A DNA stretch of 64,000 nt, taken from Roseicella sp. DB1501. Lineage in GTDB: Bacteria > Pseudomonadota > Alphaproteobacteria > Acetobacterales > Acetobacteraceae. Below the pieces are notes generated by a model, which saw only the letters and a list, made by a program, of their open reading frames with translations, was not told the DNA's origin and searched no databases. Of this stretch, positions 17,025 to 25,889 are shown in pieces (positions within the stretch are counted from its first letter, which is position 1; each line of letters opens with the position of its first letter). Location: the NCBI RefSeq assembly GCF_013112485.1, contig NZ_JABFHG010000006.1, positions 186,001-250,000 of the forward strand. The letters run 5' to 3'. Made by a program: the position numbers and the translations under genes.

Positions 17025-17981
17025 ATGACTGACATGCCCGCATCGCCGGACGAGCTTCGCCGCGTGGCCCAGGCCTGGGTCGCCCGGCTCGCCTCCGGCG
17101 AGGCGACGGATGCCGATGCCTGGCAGGTCGCGGCCTGGCGGGCGCGCAGCCCGGCGCATGAGGCCGCCTTCCAGGAGGCGGCGCGGCTCTGGTCGCGCTT
17201 GGCCCCGGCGCTGCGGACGGGCGGCGCCCCGGCCCCCTTGCCGCTGCGGCGCAGCCTGGCGAACCGGCGCGGCCTCGTCATCGGCGCCAGCCTCGCCGCC
17301 TCGGTCGGCGGCAGCCTGGTGGTGGGGCGGCGGCAGGGCTGGCTGCCGGGCCTCGAGGAGCTGGACGCGGATCATCGCACCGGCACCGGGGAACGGCGGG
17401 TCCTCGCCTTGCCGGATGGCAGCCGGGTGGCGATGAACACCCGCACCAGCCTCTCCCTGCGCTTCACCGCGGAGGAGCGGCGGGTGCTGCTGCTCGGCGG
17501 CGAGGCGAGCTTCGCGGTGACGGCCGATCCGGGGCGGCCCTTCGTCGTCGCCTCCGCGGGGGGCGAGACGCAGGTCCTCGGCACGGTCTTCAACATCCTC
17601 ATGGAGCCCGGCGCCGTCTCGGTGACCGATCTGGAAGGCCGGGTCGAGGTCCGCTCCTCGGGCGGTATGCAGCTCGGCCCGGGAGAGCAGGTCAGCTACG
17701 ACGCGGCTGGCCTCGGGCCGCGGCGGCGGGTGGATCCGGTGGCCGTGTCCGGCTGGCAGCAGGGCCTGCTGGTCTTCCGCGACCGCAGCATCCGGTCGGT
17801 GGTGGCCGAGATCAACCGCTACCGGCCCGGCCATATCCTGCTGCTGAACGAGGCGGCGGCGGAGCGCCAGGTCAGCGGCGTGTTCCATCTCGACCGGCTC
17901 GACCAGGTGGTGACGCATCTGCTGCAGACGGCCGGGCTGAAGGCGCGCGCCCTGCCGGGCGACATCCTGATCCTGCGATAG
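17025..17981 (+). CDS. FecR family anti-sigma/sigma regulator
   Basis: A 318-residue single-pass membrane protein. Residues 1-60 form the DUF4880-type cytoplasmic domain (SPAHEAAFQEAARLWSRL) that contacts the sigma factor. A hydrophobic helix spans about 84-101, preceded by an Arg-rich stretch (LRRSLANRR) that resembles a Tat signal. The periplasmic FecR domain (RVLALPDGSRVAMNTRTSL onward) and a C-terminal STN-like segment follow. It would relay the signal from the receptor plug domain to FecI. It lies 92 bases after fecI and 198 bases before the receptor gene. Confidence 0.88.
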   Translation: MTDMPASPDELRRVAQAWVARLASGEATDADAWQVAAWRARSPAHEAAFQEAARLWSRLAPALRTGGAPAPLPLRRSLANRRGLVIGASLAASVGGSLVVGRRQGWLPGLEELDADHRTGTGERRVLALPDGSRVAMNTRTSLSLRFTAEERRVLLLGGEASFAVTADPGRPFVVASAGGETQVLGTVFNILMEPGAVSVTDLEGRVEVRSSGGMQLGPGEQVSYDAAGLGPRRRVDPVAVSGWQQGLLVFRDRSIRSVVAEINRYRPGHILLLNEAAAERQVSGVFHLDRLDQVVTHLLQTAGLKARALPGDILILR

Positions 17982-18005
17982 TGTCCTGAGTGTCCTGCCC
18001 GCGAA

Positions 18006-18027
18006 GGTCGTGGGATGACCCACGACC
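18006..18027. terminator. hairpin between fecR and the receptor gene
   Basis: A perfect 9-bp stem (GGTCGTGGG / CCCACGACC) with a 4-base ATGA loop begins 24 bases after the fecR stop. No T-tract follows. It could attenuate transcription between the regulatory genes and the receptor, or stabilise the 3' end of the fecIR message. Confidence 0.45.
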
Positions 18028-18179
18028 GCGGCGGACCAGCAGGCCAATGAACACAGAGGCAAGCACCCCGCGAAAATCTTTCCCGACGGCTTGCAGTCCG
18101 GCTCAGCGGGAAACGTCCCCCCAATGGAAGGGTGCCGCTTCCACTCCGCAGCTTGGGACGGGTCGAGGGCTGAACTGTC

Positions 18180-20624
18180 GTGCCGATACGAATGATGCAA
18201 GGACGCTGCCGCCTGATGGCGGCATTGCTGGGCGGGATGGCGTGGTGCGCGCAGCACGGCGCCACGGCGCAGCCCGCCGCACCGGCCGCCGAACAGGGCG
18301 CGCAGATCCGCTTCAGCATCCCGGCCGGGCCCTTGGATCAAGCATTGACCGGCTTCGCCGCGGCAAGCGGCATCCAGCTCCTCTACGACAGCAGCCTGAC
18401 GCATGGCCGCCAGAGCCCCGGCGCCTCGGGCGCGCTGCCGCCGCGCGAGGCGCTGCGGCGCCTGCTCGCCGGCTCCGGGCTGGAAGGGCAGTTCACCTCG
18501 CCGCAGGCGGTGATGCTGCGGCCGGTGCCGCAGCAGGGCTCGGCCGCGGACGGGTCCGTCATCCTGCCGGAGGTCAACGTCACGGCGGGGCTGCAGCAGC
18601 GCGCCTGGCAGCCAGTTCGCGGCTATGTGGCGGATGTCGCCGCCACCGCCACCAAGACCGACACGCCGATCCTGGAGACGCCGCAATCCATCTCCGTCGT
18701 GACGCGCGACCAGATGGACGACCAGCAGGTGCAGAATGTCGGCCAGGCGCTGCGCTACTCGGCGGGGCTCGAGGGCGAGTATCTCGGCGCCTATGGCAGC
18801 AATGACGAGGCCTATAGCCGCGGCTTCGCCATGGACTACTACCTGGACGGCATGCGCGTGCTGCACAATGCCGGGCCGGGCGCGGGCACCCAGATCGAGT
18901 CCTTCAACCTCGAGCGGATCGAAGTGCTGCGGGGGCCGTCCTCGGTGCTCTACGGCGCCGGCTCGCCCGCCGGCATCATCAACCTGGTGAGCCGGCGGCC
19001 CTCCGACCAGGCGGGCGGCGAGGTGCGGCTGCAGGCCGGCAGCCATGACCGGCTGCTCGGCGGCTTCACCTCGACGGGCCCGCTGAACGCCGACAAGACG
19101 CTGCTCTACCGCATGACCGGGGTCGGCTGGCAGGGCGGGACGCAGGTGGATGGGTCCCGGCAGCAGCGCCTCTCGATCTCGCCGGCCCTCACCTGGAGGC
19201 CGGACGACCGGACGAGCTGGACCATCATCGGCCAGTATGCCTACGACCCGGAAGGCGGCCTCTACAGCTACATCCCGGCGAGCGGCACCATCCTGCCGAA
19301 CCCGAACGGCACGCTCGACCTGCGCCGCAACTACGGCGACCAGAACAGCTACAACAACACCCGCCGGCAATACGGCATCACCTCGCTGTTCGAGCACCAG
19401 TTCAACGACACCTGGACGGTCCGGCAGAATTTCCGGTACTACCACACGCGCAGCGTGCTGGACGGATATTACCCGCAGTTCTTCGCCGCCAACCAACGCA
19501 ATCTACTGGGCGTCTACACGCGTCGGGGCATGGAGTATGACGGCTACACGGCCGACACGCATGCCCAGGCTCGCTTCCGCACCGGGCCGGTCAACCACAC
19601 GGTGGTGGGCGGCTTCGATTACCAGGGCGCGAGTGGCGAGAACACCTGGTATTCCGACCGGACCCTCTATTCCTGCGACGTCTTCACCTACAATCCCTGC
19701 CCGCCGACGGGCGGCCCGCGCTACGGCAACCCCGTGCTGCGCAACACCCAGTCGCTGAATCGCTACGGCCTCTACCTGCAGGACCAGATCGCCTGGGGCG
19801 GCTGGCGGCTGCTGCTCGGCGGCCGGCAGGACTGGGCCGATTCGACGACGCGCAACCTGCTGAACAACGCCACGACCAAGATGGACGACAGCGCCTTCAC
19901 CGGTCGTGTCGGCCTGCTCTACGCCTTCGATGTCGGCCTCTCGCCCTATGTCAGCTACGCGGAATCCTTCAATCCGCAGAGCGGCACCGATGCCGGCGGC
20001 AGCCCGTTCAAGCCGACGACCGGCCGGCAATACGAGCTCGGCGTCAAGTACCAGCCGCCGGGCTGGAACATGCTGCTCACCGCGGCGGTCTATGACCTGC
20101 GGCAACAGAACGTGCTGACGCCCGATCCCAACAACACGCTGTTCAGCGTGCAGACCGGCGAGATCCGCTCGCGCGGCGTCGACCTGGAGGCCAAGGCCAG
20201 CCTCAACCGCAACATCAACCTGCTGGCCTCCTACAGCTATCTCGACAACACGGTCACCCGCGCCAACGACGCGACGCAGGGCAAGCATCCGGTCTTGTTC
20301 TCGGCCCACCGCGCCTCGGCCTGGCTCGACTACGGCTTCCTGGAGGGCCCGGCGGAAGGGCTGCGGCTCGGTGCCGGCATGCGCTATCTGGGCCCGAGCT
20401 GGGGCGACACGGCGAACACGCTGCGCGTGCCCTCGGCCACGCTGTTCGATGCCCGGATCTCCTACGATCTCGGCGCATTGGGGCCGAGCCTGCAGGGGCT
20501 GACGGCGGTGGTGAACGCCACCAACCTGGCCGACAAGCAGTATATCCGCGGCTGCTACACCGAGGGGCAGTGCTTCGTCGGCCTCGGCCGCACCATCATC
20601 GGCACGCTGAGCTACCGCTGGTGA
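18180..20624 (+). CDS. TonB-dependent siderophore receptor with N-terminal signalling (STN) domain
   Basis: An 814-residue outer-membrane receptor for a ferric siderophore. In order it has a signal peptide (to about residue 35), an STN signalling domain (about 43-117, starting IRFSIPAGPLDQAL), a TonB box-like EVNVTA, a plug domain (ETPQSISVVTRDQMDDQ) and a 22-strand-type barrel with a late NATNLADKQYI motif. It ends in SYRW, an aromatic last residue as required by the BAM machinery. The GTG at 18180 has GAGGG upstream; ATG at 18192 is the alternative. STN together with FecI and FecR implies transcriptional self-activation. The ligand is not predictable. Confidence 0.9.
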   Translation: MPIRMMQGRCRLMAALLGGMAWCAQHGATAQPAAPAAEQGAQIRFSIPAGPLDQALTGFAAASGIQLLYDSSLTHGRQSPGASGALPPREALRRLLAGSGLEGQFTSPQAVMLRPVPQQGSAADGSVILPEVNVTAGLQQRAWQPVRGYVADVAATATKTDTPILETPQSISVVTRDQMDDQQVQNVGQALRYSAGLEGEYLGAYGSNDEAYSRGFAMDYYLDGMRVLHNAGPGAGTQIESFNLERIEVLRGPSSVLYGAGSPAGIINLVSRRPSDQAGGEVRLQAGSHDRLLGGFTSTGPLNADKTLLYRMTGVGWQGGTQVDGSRQQRLSISPALTWRPDDRTSWTIIGQYAYDPEGGLYSYIPASGTILPNPNGTLDLRRNYGDQNSYNNTRRQYGITSLFEHQFNDTWTVRQNFRYYHTRSVLDGYYPQFFAANQRNLLGVYTRRGMEYDGYTADTHAQARFRTGPVNHTVVGGFDYQGASGENTWYSDRTLYSCDVFTYNPCPPTGGPRYGNPVLRNTQSLNRYGLYLQDQIAWGGWRLLLGGRQDWADSTTRNLLNNATTKMDDSAFTGRVGLLYAFDVGLSPYVSYAESFNPQSGTDAGGSPFKPTTGRQYELGVKYQPPGWNMLLTAAVYDLRQQNVLTPDPNNTLFSVQTGEIRSRGVDLEAKASLNRNINLLASYSYLDNTVTRANDATQGKHPVLFSAHRASAWLDYGFLEGPAEGLRLGAGMRYLGPSWGDTANTLRVPSATLFDARISYDLGALGPSLQGLTAVVNATNLADKQYIRGCYTEGQCFVGLGRTIIGTLSYRW

Positions 20625-20631
20625 CGCCGCC

Positions 20632-20658
20632 GCGCCCGGGGCCGGCAGCCCCGGGCGC
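20632..20658. terminator. bidirectional GC-rich hairpin
   Basis: A perfect 11-bp stem (GCGCCCGGGGC / GCCCCGGGCGC) with a 5-base loop lies in the 41 bases between the convergent stops of the siderophore receptor (20624) and the VOC gene (20666). It is well placed to end both transcripts, though no U-tract is present. Confidence 0.65.
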
Positions 20659-20665
20659 CTGGCCG

Positions 20666-21085
20666 CTACTCCGCCTTGCCGGAGCGGTCCTCATGCACCT
20701 CCACGACATTGCCCTCGGGGTCGTGGAAGAAGATCTGCGCCCAGCCATTCATTGCCCAGGCCCCGTAATCCGAGAACTGGATGCCCTGCTGCCGCAGATG
20801 CGCCTTGAAGGCCTCGATGTCGTCGGTGCGAAAGGCGATGTGGCCGCGCTCGAGCGGGTTGATGACATGGCCGGTGCGGAAGCCGACATCGAGGTCGCGC
20901 TCCGCGAGATGCAGCTGCGTCGTGCCGTCGGTGACGAAGGCGACCTTGCCGGCATAGCCCTCCTGCGTCACCCGCGAGGCCTGCAGGCTGGGCTCCGTCT
21001 CCAGGCCGAGCACGGAGCGGTAGAAGGCGTCCATCTCGGCGACGCGTGTCGAGCAGAAATTCACGTGGTGCAGCTTGAGCTTCAT
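20666..21085 (-). CDS. VOC family (glyoxalase/dioxygenase fold) protein
   Basis: A 139-residue vicinal-oxygen-chelate protein with paired beta-alpha-beta-beta-beta modules. Candidate metal ligands are His7 in LHHVNF, a second His in GHIAFRTDD and the Glu in GNVVEVHE near the C terminus. The family includes glyoxalase I, extradiol dioxygenases and fosfomycin-resistance enzymes; the substrate here is unknown. The ATG at 21085 follows AGGAGCGCCAGGAC, better than the upstream start at 21166. It lies 91 bases downstream of the FMO-like gene on the same strand and may share its transcript. Confidence 0.82.
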   Translation of the reverse strand: MKLKLHHVNFCSTRVAEMDAFYRSVLGLETEPSLQASRVTQEGYAGKVAFVTDGTTQLHLAERDLDVGFRTGHVINPLERGHIAFRTDDIEAFKAHLRQQGIQFSDYGAWAMNGWAQIFFHDPEGNVVEVHEDRSGKAE

Positions 21086-21176
21086 GTCCTGGCGCTCCTC
21101 TCCCCCGGTGCCCGCGCCGGGCTGGCGCGGCTGCGGGAGGCAGTAGAGCGGATCGCCGCCGCGCATGCACGCCGGC

Positions 21177-22640
21177 TTACGGCGCGCCCTTGCCGCCCGC
21201 CGCCAGCGCCGCGTCGAAGAAGGGCGTGCCCTGCAATTCCGGCTCGGCGAAGGCCTCCAGCCGGGCGCGCATCACCGCGATGTCCTCGGCGAAGAGCCGC
21301 GCCGCGATGCGGTGCGCCAGCCGCTCCGCACCGACCGACACCCCCGGGATGTCGGAGGCGATGGCGCCGAGGCTGGCGAAGGCGGCATGGCTGAAGAGGT
21401 GGATGCGCGCGAGCGGCGCGGCATCGATCGGCTCGCGCGCCGTCAGCTCGAAGCCCTCGCCCAGCCAGGGGAAGGCCGCGAGATCGGGCCGCTCCAGCCC
21501 CGGCGGCGGCCGGTAGCGATCGCTCCAGCGGGCGATGCGCGGCGCCAGCGCCGCGATCTCCGGCATGGCGCCGGGATCGACCGCATAGCCGGTGCCGAGG
21601 ATGAGGAAATCCGCCTCAGCCGCCCATCCCTCGCCGAGATCGAGCCGCACCGCGGCGCCGTCGCGCCGCGCCCCCAGCACCGGCGTGCCGAGATGGATGG
21701 CGAAGCCCGGCAGCCGCAGGGCGCGATGCACTGATTCATGCGGCGGCGGCGCCTGCAGGTCCTGCATATAGGCGAGGATCCGCCACTTCTCCTCAGGCGG
21801 CAGGCCGGCCCAGCCCTCGAAGAAGCCGGGATGCGCCGAGCCGCGCCCCTTGTTGACCTGCGGCAGCACCTTGCGGCGGACATACATGTCCACCCGCGCG
21901 GCTCCCTGCTCCAGCGCCGTCGCGGCATGGTCCCAGGCCGTGGGGCCGCCGCCGATCACCGCGATCCGCCGGCCGCGCAGGGCGGCGACATCGATCGGCG
22001 CGCCGCCATCCGCGGCGAGGTCGGGCCAGAGCGCGGGGTCCATCCCGGCCGGCCGGGCCGGGCCGCCGGTGCCGGCGCGGCCGGTGGCCAGCACGAGATG
22101 CCGGCAGAGCTGCACGCGCTCGGCGCCGCCCTCCTCGAGCACCGCCGCCAGCAGCCCCTCGCGCGGCTCGACGCGGCGCAGCGCGACCCCGTTCGCCGCC
22201 GGCAGGCGCAGCACGGCGCGGAGCCAGAGCAGGTAGTCCTGCCAGTCGGCATTCGGGATCTTGTACAGCCGCTCCCAGGCCGCCGTGCCGGAACGCGCCT
22301 CGTACCAGGCGCGGAAGGTGAGCGAGGGGATGCCGAGCGCGACGCCCGGCAGGTGCTTGGGCGAGCGCAGCGTCTGCATGCGCGCCGTCGTCACCCAGGG
22401 TCCCTCCTGCCCCGCCGGGGCGCGGTCCAGCATCCGGATGTTGCGCACGCCCTTGAAGGAGAGCGCGGCGGTGGCGGCGAGGCCGTACATGCCGGCGCCG
22501 ATGACGAGCACGTCGAGCACCGGCTCGCCGGCGGGGCCGGTCAGCGTGGCGGGCCAATTGGCCGGCGGCAGGCCCAACAGGTTGAGGTCGCGGGCGACAC
22601 ACGCCGCATGCGCCGCGAGCCCCTCGGCATGGTCCGGCAT
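21177..22640 (-). CDS. FAD/NAD(P)-binding protein, flavin monooxygenase-like
   Basis: A 487-residue flavoprotein. An FAD-binding motif, VIGAGMYG, lies at residues 46-53 after a 40-residue N-terminal extension. A second dinucleotide motif, VIGGGPTAWDHA, lies near residue 225, and a LILGTGYAVDP motif near residue 340 is typical of the FMO/SidA/Baeyer-Villiger group. It probably activates O2 on a small nucleophilic substrate using NADPH. Whether it is an N-hydroxylase for siderophore synthesis (a receptor gene is next door) is speculative, as no biosynthetic partner is present. The ATG follows GGGGAG. Confidence 0.75.
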   Translation of the reverse strand: MPDHAEGLAAHAACVARDLNLLGLPPANWPATLTGPAGEPVLDVLVIGAGMYGLAATAALSFKGVRNIRMLDRAPAGQEGPWVTTARMQTLRSPKHLPGVALGIPSLTFRAWYEARSGTAAWERLYKIPNADWQDYLLWLRAVLRLPAANGVALRRVEPREGLLAAVLEEGGAERVQLCRHLVLATGRAGTGGPARPAGMDPALWPDLAADGGAPIDVAALRGRRIAVIGGGPTAWDHAATALEQGAARVDMYVRRKVLPQVNKGRGSAHPGFFEGWAGLPPEEKWRILAYMQDLQAPPPHESVHRALRLPGFAIHLGTPVLGARRDGAAVRLDLGEGWAAEADFLILGTGYAVDPGAMPEIAALAPRIARWSDRYRPPPGLERPDLAAFPWLGEGFELTAREPIDAAPLARIHLFSHAAFASLGAIASDIPGVSVGAERLAHRIAARLFAEDIAVMRARLEAFAEPELQGTPFFDAALAAGGKGAP

Positions 22641-22716
22641 GGTCAGCTCCCCGCGGCACGTCCGGTCCGCAGCATCGGCCGGATCGACAGGGGCGCAAGG
22701 GCCGCGTCGTCAAAAG

Positions 22717-22831
22717 CGCCCATCAGAACCGTCTCCGCCCGTTGCCCTGCCACGGCAGGCTGTGACCGGCCCTGGGCAGGAGGGGACTCCACGGCCCCCC
22801 GCAATGCCGCGAAGCGGTTTTGTGGGGAATG
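22717..22831 (-). repeat. dispersed stop-adjacent repeat, copy A2
   Basis: On the minus strand, three bases after the ribonucleotide reductase TAG come TCCCCACAAAACCGC, then CACAGCCTGCCG, then CAGGGCAACG and an ATGGGCG end. Order and spacing match copy A1 after lpdV. An internal CCGCTTCGCGG hairpin and the CCCC/GGGG pairing of the outer arms suggest a structured RNA. Confidence 0.6.
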
Positions 22832-25252
22832 CTAAATCGGGCAGACGCCCGCGGCGCATTGCAGATGCGCGAGGTCGATCGCCTCGTGCAGCGCCGGGTC
22901 GCGCACACCCTCGACCAGGGCGGCGAAGCGGCCGGGCGAGACCTCCTCCTCCGGCAGGTACTCGTAGCCCAGCGCATGGTCCGGCCGGCTGGGCAGGATG
23001 GCGCAGCAGCGGATGCGCGGCTGGTGCTCCAACAGCATGGCGCGGAAGGCCTCGAGGTCGTGCCGGTCGGTATAGAGCTTCAGCGTGTAGGAGACCTGGT
23101 TGCCGCGCTCGGCGCCGATCCAGTGCCGCTCGAGCAGGGCCAGCCAGCGATACTGGTCCTCCGGCGCGGCCTCCGGCGCCGTCACCAGCCGCTTGCCGAG
23201 GCCGAGGCGCTGGATCAGCGGCAGGGTCGGGAAGCCCACCACCGCCATGCCGGGGAAGCTCTGCAGGCCGCGCACCGGATAGCCGCGCGCCTCGTACTCG
23301 GTCAGCAGCGGATCGCTGTCGGCGGCCCAGCCACCGCCCTCGCGGCTGCCCTTGAACTGCACCCAGCGGAGATATTGTCGCCGCGCCGGCAGATGCGCGC
23401 CCTCGGTCAGGCCGAAGAGCTTGCTGGTGGTGCCGGCCGGCTTCACCGTGGTGACGGTGGCCGGGGCGGCGAGGCCAAGCTCCTCGGCATAGGCCATCGC
23501 CTCCGCCTTGGCCGCCTCGGACAGGCGCCCGAGCATGGCCCAGAAGGGCGCTGAGCGCGCCTCGTCCAGCAGCTCGGCGAAGCCGAGGCCCCAGCGCATC
23601 CAGGCCCATTCATGCAGCCCGGTCGGACCGATGCCCATGCGGTTGGTTCGACGGACCTCCTCGGCATAGAGCGCGTCCATCAGGTTCGCCCGCATCAGGA
23701 AGCGGACGCCGAGGCGGATGCTGTCCTCCACCCGCGCATCCCAGACGGCGGCGAGATCCGGCGGCACCTGGCCGGGCGTGACCTCGGCGAGATCGACCGG
23801 GCAGGCCAGCAGCGGCGCGACATCGGCGATGACGCAATAGCCGCCGGTGACGTGCAGGGTGATCTCGCCGCAGGGATTGGTCGTCGCCGGGAACTGCGCG
23901 CCCTGCGCGCGGCGGGAGAGCTCGGCGAGCAACGGCACGGCATGGTCCGCCTGGTAGCGGGCGGAACGGACGTCGCGCCCGTCCTCGTGCACCGGCTTGG
24001 CCCAGGCGCTGCCGGTGCGATGGTCTTCCAGCCGGTCGCCATTGATGAAGCCGGGCTCGCCGTTGATGAAGGCGCAGCGCGTCGCCTCCTCGAAGACGGT
24101 GAGGGCGTGGCGGTGCAGCGGCGCCTCGCTGCCGGCGCGGGCGGCGCGCACGCCCTCCCAGAAGGCGGCATCGACCATGACGGAGTTGTTCGCCGTCCAC
24201 AGCCCGCCCTCGGCCTTGGCGCGGATGAAGCGGAGGATGCCCGGGTCGCGCCAGGATTTGGTCGCCATGCGCGCCGCCCGCCGGGCGCCCCCCACCTGCA
24301 CCTCGACCGAGAGGTAATGGTCGACCAGCAGCGCCTGCTCCCAGGGCGCCAGCGCCGCATCCCCCGCCGCGCCGCGCCGCGCCGGCTCGATCACCTGCCG
24401 CCGCAGATTGGCGAAGCCGCGGATCAGCGAGAGGGGCCCCGAGGCCGGCCGCCCCTGCATGCCGCCGATCGGCGCGCCGCGCGGCCGGATGGCGCCGAAG
24501 TCGAGCAGCAGGGTGCGGTCGGCGGCGCCGGCGAAGGCAAGGCTCTCCAGCAGCTCGACCGCCTTGCCCCAGCCCTCGCGGCTGTCCTCGATCCGGTGCC
24601 GGATCGCATCCGGCGGCAGCGCAGCGCCGCTCCAGAACTCGCGCGCGATCCAGGACCGAACATCCGCCTCCTGATCGGCGGTGAACTCTTCCAGTCGGCT
24701 GCCCCAGGGCAGCAGCGCGAATTCCAGGCCGAGGCGGTGCAGCGCGGCGCGGTCCCGTGGCCAGTCGGGATGCGCGGGGTCGAGATGCAGCAGCAGCCGC
24801 GGTGCCCGGCCCCAATCGACGGCGATCAGCTCGTCGTCATAGGCGCGGCCAACGCCGCTGCCGTTCAGCAGCAGGTAGAAGAGCGTGAAGGAGGCATTGG
24901 CCGTGGCGCAATTGGTGAAGACCTCCATGTTCCGCCCCGGCTGCGTGGCATCGCCGTGCTGCAGGTGCCGGCCAGAGGTCAGCAGGGCGCCGGTGGCGAT
25001 GGCGTTGCGCAGCCGCGCCCGCTCCACCGGATCGGCCGCCTCGCCCAGCAGCGCCATGTTGCCCGCCGCCACCCGATCCGCGACGCGGCCGAAATCCTCG
25101 CCATCCCCGGGGCGGAAGACGGTGCGGCGCGCCACGGCGAGGCCCATGCCGGGATCGAGCGCGCGCGCCGGCAGCGGCGCCGTGCCGAAGCTGGCGCCGG
25201 GGGCCGGGGCGTGGCGGGCCCGCAAGGGGCCGGGCAGGGAACCATCCATCAT
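22832..25252 (-). CDS. nrdJ: adenosylcobalamin-dependent (class II) ribonucleoside-triphosphate reductase
   Basis: An 806-residue monomeric-type B12-dependent reductase that makes dNTPs with or without oxygen. Visible active-site elements are the N-terminal redox cysteine in TNCATAN, the thiyl-radical cysteine and Glu in NPCGEI, its partner Cys 12 residues on (GGYC), and the C-terminal CAAGVC pair that receives electrons from thioredoxin. The ATG at 25252 (tandem ATGATG) has GGAAGG upstream. A likely NrdR box sits about 40 bases before the start. No class I or III genes are in the window. The gene diverges from a globin gene. Confidence 0.9.
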   Translation of the reverse strand: MMDGSLPGPLRARHAPAPGASFGTAPLPARALDPGMGLAVARRTVFRPGDGEDFGRVADRVAAGNMALLGEAADPVERARLRNAIATGALLTSGRHLQHGDATQPGRNMEVFTNCATANASFTLFYLLLNGSGVGRAYDDELIAVDWGRAPRLLLHLDPAHPDWPRDRAALHRLGLEFALLPWGSRLEEFTADQEADVRSWIAREFWSGAALPPDAIRHRIEDSREGWGKAVELLESLAFAGAADRTLLLDFGAIRPRGAPIGGMQGRPASGPLSLIRGFANLRRQVIEPARRGAAGDAALAPWEQALLVDHYLSVEVQVGGARRAARMATKSWRDPGILRFIRAKAEGGLWTANNSVMVDAAFWEGVRAARAGSEAPLHRHALTVFEEATRCAFINGEPGFINGDRLEDHRTGSAWAKPVHEDGRDVRSARYQADHAVPLLAELSRRAQGAQFPATTNPCGEITLHVTGGYCVIADVAPLLACPVDLAEVTPGQVPPDLAAVWDARVEDSIRLGVRFLMRANLMDALYAEEVRRTNRMGIGPTGLHEWAWMRWGLGFAELLDEARSAPFWAMLGRLSEAAKAEAMAYAEELGLAAPATVTTVKPAGTTSKLFGLTEGAHLPARRQYLRWVQFKGSREGGGWAADSDPLLTEYEARGYPVRGLQSFPGMAVVGFPTLPLIQRLGLGKRLVTAPEAAPEDQYRWLALLERHWIGAERGNQVSYTLKLYTDRHDLEAFRAMLLEHQPRIRCCAILPSRPDHALGYEYLPEEEVSPGRFAALVEGVRDPALHEAIDLAHLQCAAGVCPI

Positions 25253-25291
25253 CGCGCCTTCCAGGTGGCCGGCGGCAGGTCCGGCCCAGGG

Positions 25292-25307
25292 ACACCATAT
25301 ATAGGGT
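25292..25307. promoter_or_regulatory. NrdR box (candidate)
   Basis: ACACCATATATAGGGT matches 14 of 16 positions of the NrdR consensus acaCwAtATaTwGtgt. It lies 40 bases upstream of nrdJ. NrdR represses ribonucleotide reductase genes when ATP/dATP is bound, normally through two boxes 15-16 or 31-32 bases apart. A degenerate second half around 25322-25337 (AACCACCAGATACGGA) is possible but weak. Confidence 0.65.
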
Positions 25308-25372
25308 TTCCCGGCTGGCCAAACCACCAGATACGGAAAATTCCAAGGCCATCCAGGCCGCCCGGGTGAATA

Positions 25373-25387
25373 GGTATTTTCAATACC
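25373..25387. promoter_or_regulatory. palindromic operator candidate upstream of globin gene
   Basis: GGTATTTTCAATACC is a 6-3-6 perfect inverted repeat in a locally AT-rich stretch 37 bases before the globin ATG. Its size and sequence are reminiscent of Rrf2-family (NsrR-like) or other redox/NO-sensing operators, which often control truncated hemoglobins. No regulator gene is adjacent, so the assignment is inference. Confidence 0.45.
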
Positions 25388-25424
25388 ATTTCACTGCGCT
25401 ACATCCTCGCCTGGAGATCCCGCC

Positions 25425-25877
25425 ATGCCTCCCATCCCCGAAACCGCCGAACGCCGCGCCGCCCTCTCCCACGCCATCACCGAGGAGACCGGGCTCGACA
25501 CGGCGGCGATCGAGGACTTCCTGCGGGCCTTCTACGGCGCCGCGCGGGAGGACCCTCTGCTCGGCCCGGCCTTCGCCGGGGTCGCGGATTGGGAGGCGCA
25601 TATCGCCACCCTCGCCCGCTTCTGGGGCTCGGTCGCACTGATGCAGGGCGGCTATCACGGCCAGCCGATGCAGGCCCATGCCCGGCTCGGCCTGACCCCG
25701 GCGCATTTCGCCCGCTGGCTGGCGCTGTTCGAGGCGGTGGCGCGGGCCCGGCTGAACCCGGCCGGGGCGGCGCATATGCTGGAACGGGCGCGGCGCATCG
25801 CCCGCAGCCTGGAGATGGGGCTAATCCCCCTCCCCCTGCCGCCACGGCCGGAAGCCCGCCCCGTTCCCGCCGGCTGA
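25425..25877 (+). CDS. group III truncated hemoglobin
   Basis: A 150-residue 2/2 globin. FYGAAREDPLLGPAF (about residues 30-44) and FWGSVALMQGGYHGQPMQAH (about 66-85) are typical of group III (trHbP). His85 in the following HARL is the probable proximal heme ligand, and AHFARWLALFE lies in the G helix. Group III proteins are linked to microaerobic growth and NO/ROS handling. The ATG at 25425 follows a GGAGATCCC site. A proline-rich tail of about 15 residues ends the protein. It is convergent with the downstream aminotransferase and divergent from nrdJ. Confidence 0.85.
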   Translation: MPPIPETAERRAALSHAITEETGLDTAAIEDFLRAFYGAAREDPLLGPAFAGVADWEAHIATLARFWGSVALMQGGYHGQPMQAHARLGLTPAHFARWLALFEAVARARLNPAGAAHMLERARRIARSLEMGLIPLPLPPRPEARPVPAG

Positions 25878-25889
25878 GGCCCCCGAAGC

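Noticed and set aside
21177-22640. Siderophore N-hydroxylase partner of the adjacent TonB receptor
   Set aside because: Although the flavoprotein is FMO-like and close to the receptor, it is on the opposite strand behind a terminator, and no siderophore synthetase is present, so the link is not supported.
25253-25372. Cobalamin riboswitch upstream of nrdJ
   Set aside because: The gap of about 120 bases is too short to hold a full aptamer and no B12-box-like sequence was recognised. A NrdR-type site explains the regulation better. The eutB leader was checked with the same outcome.
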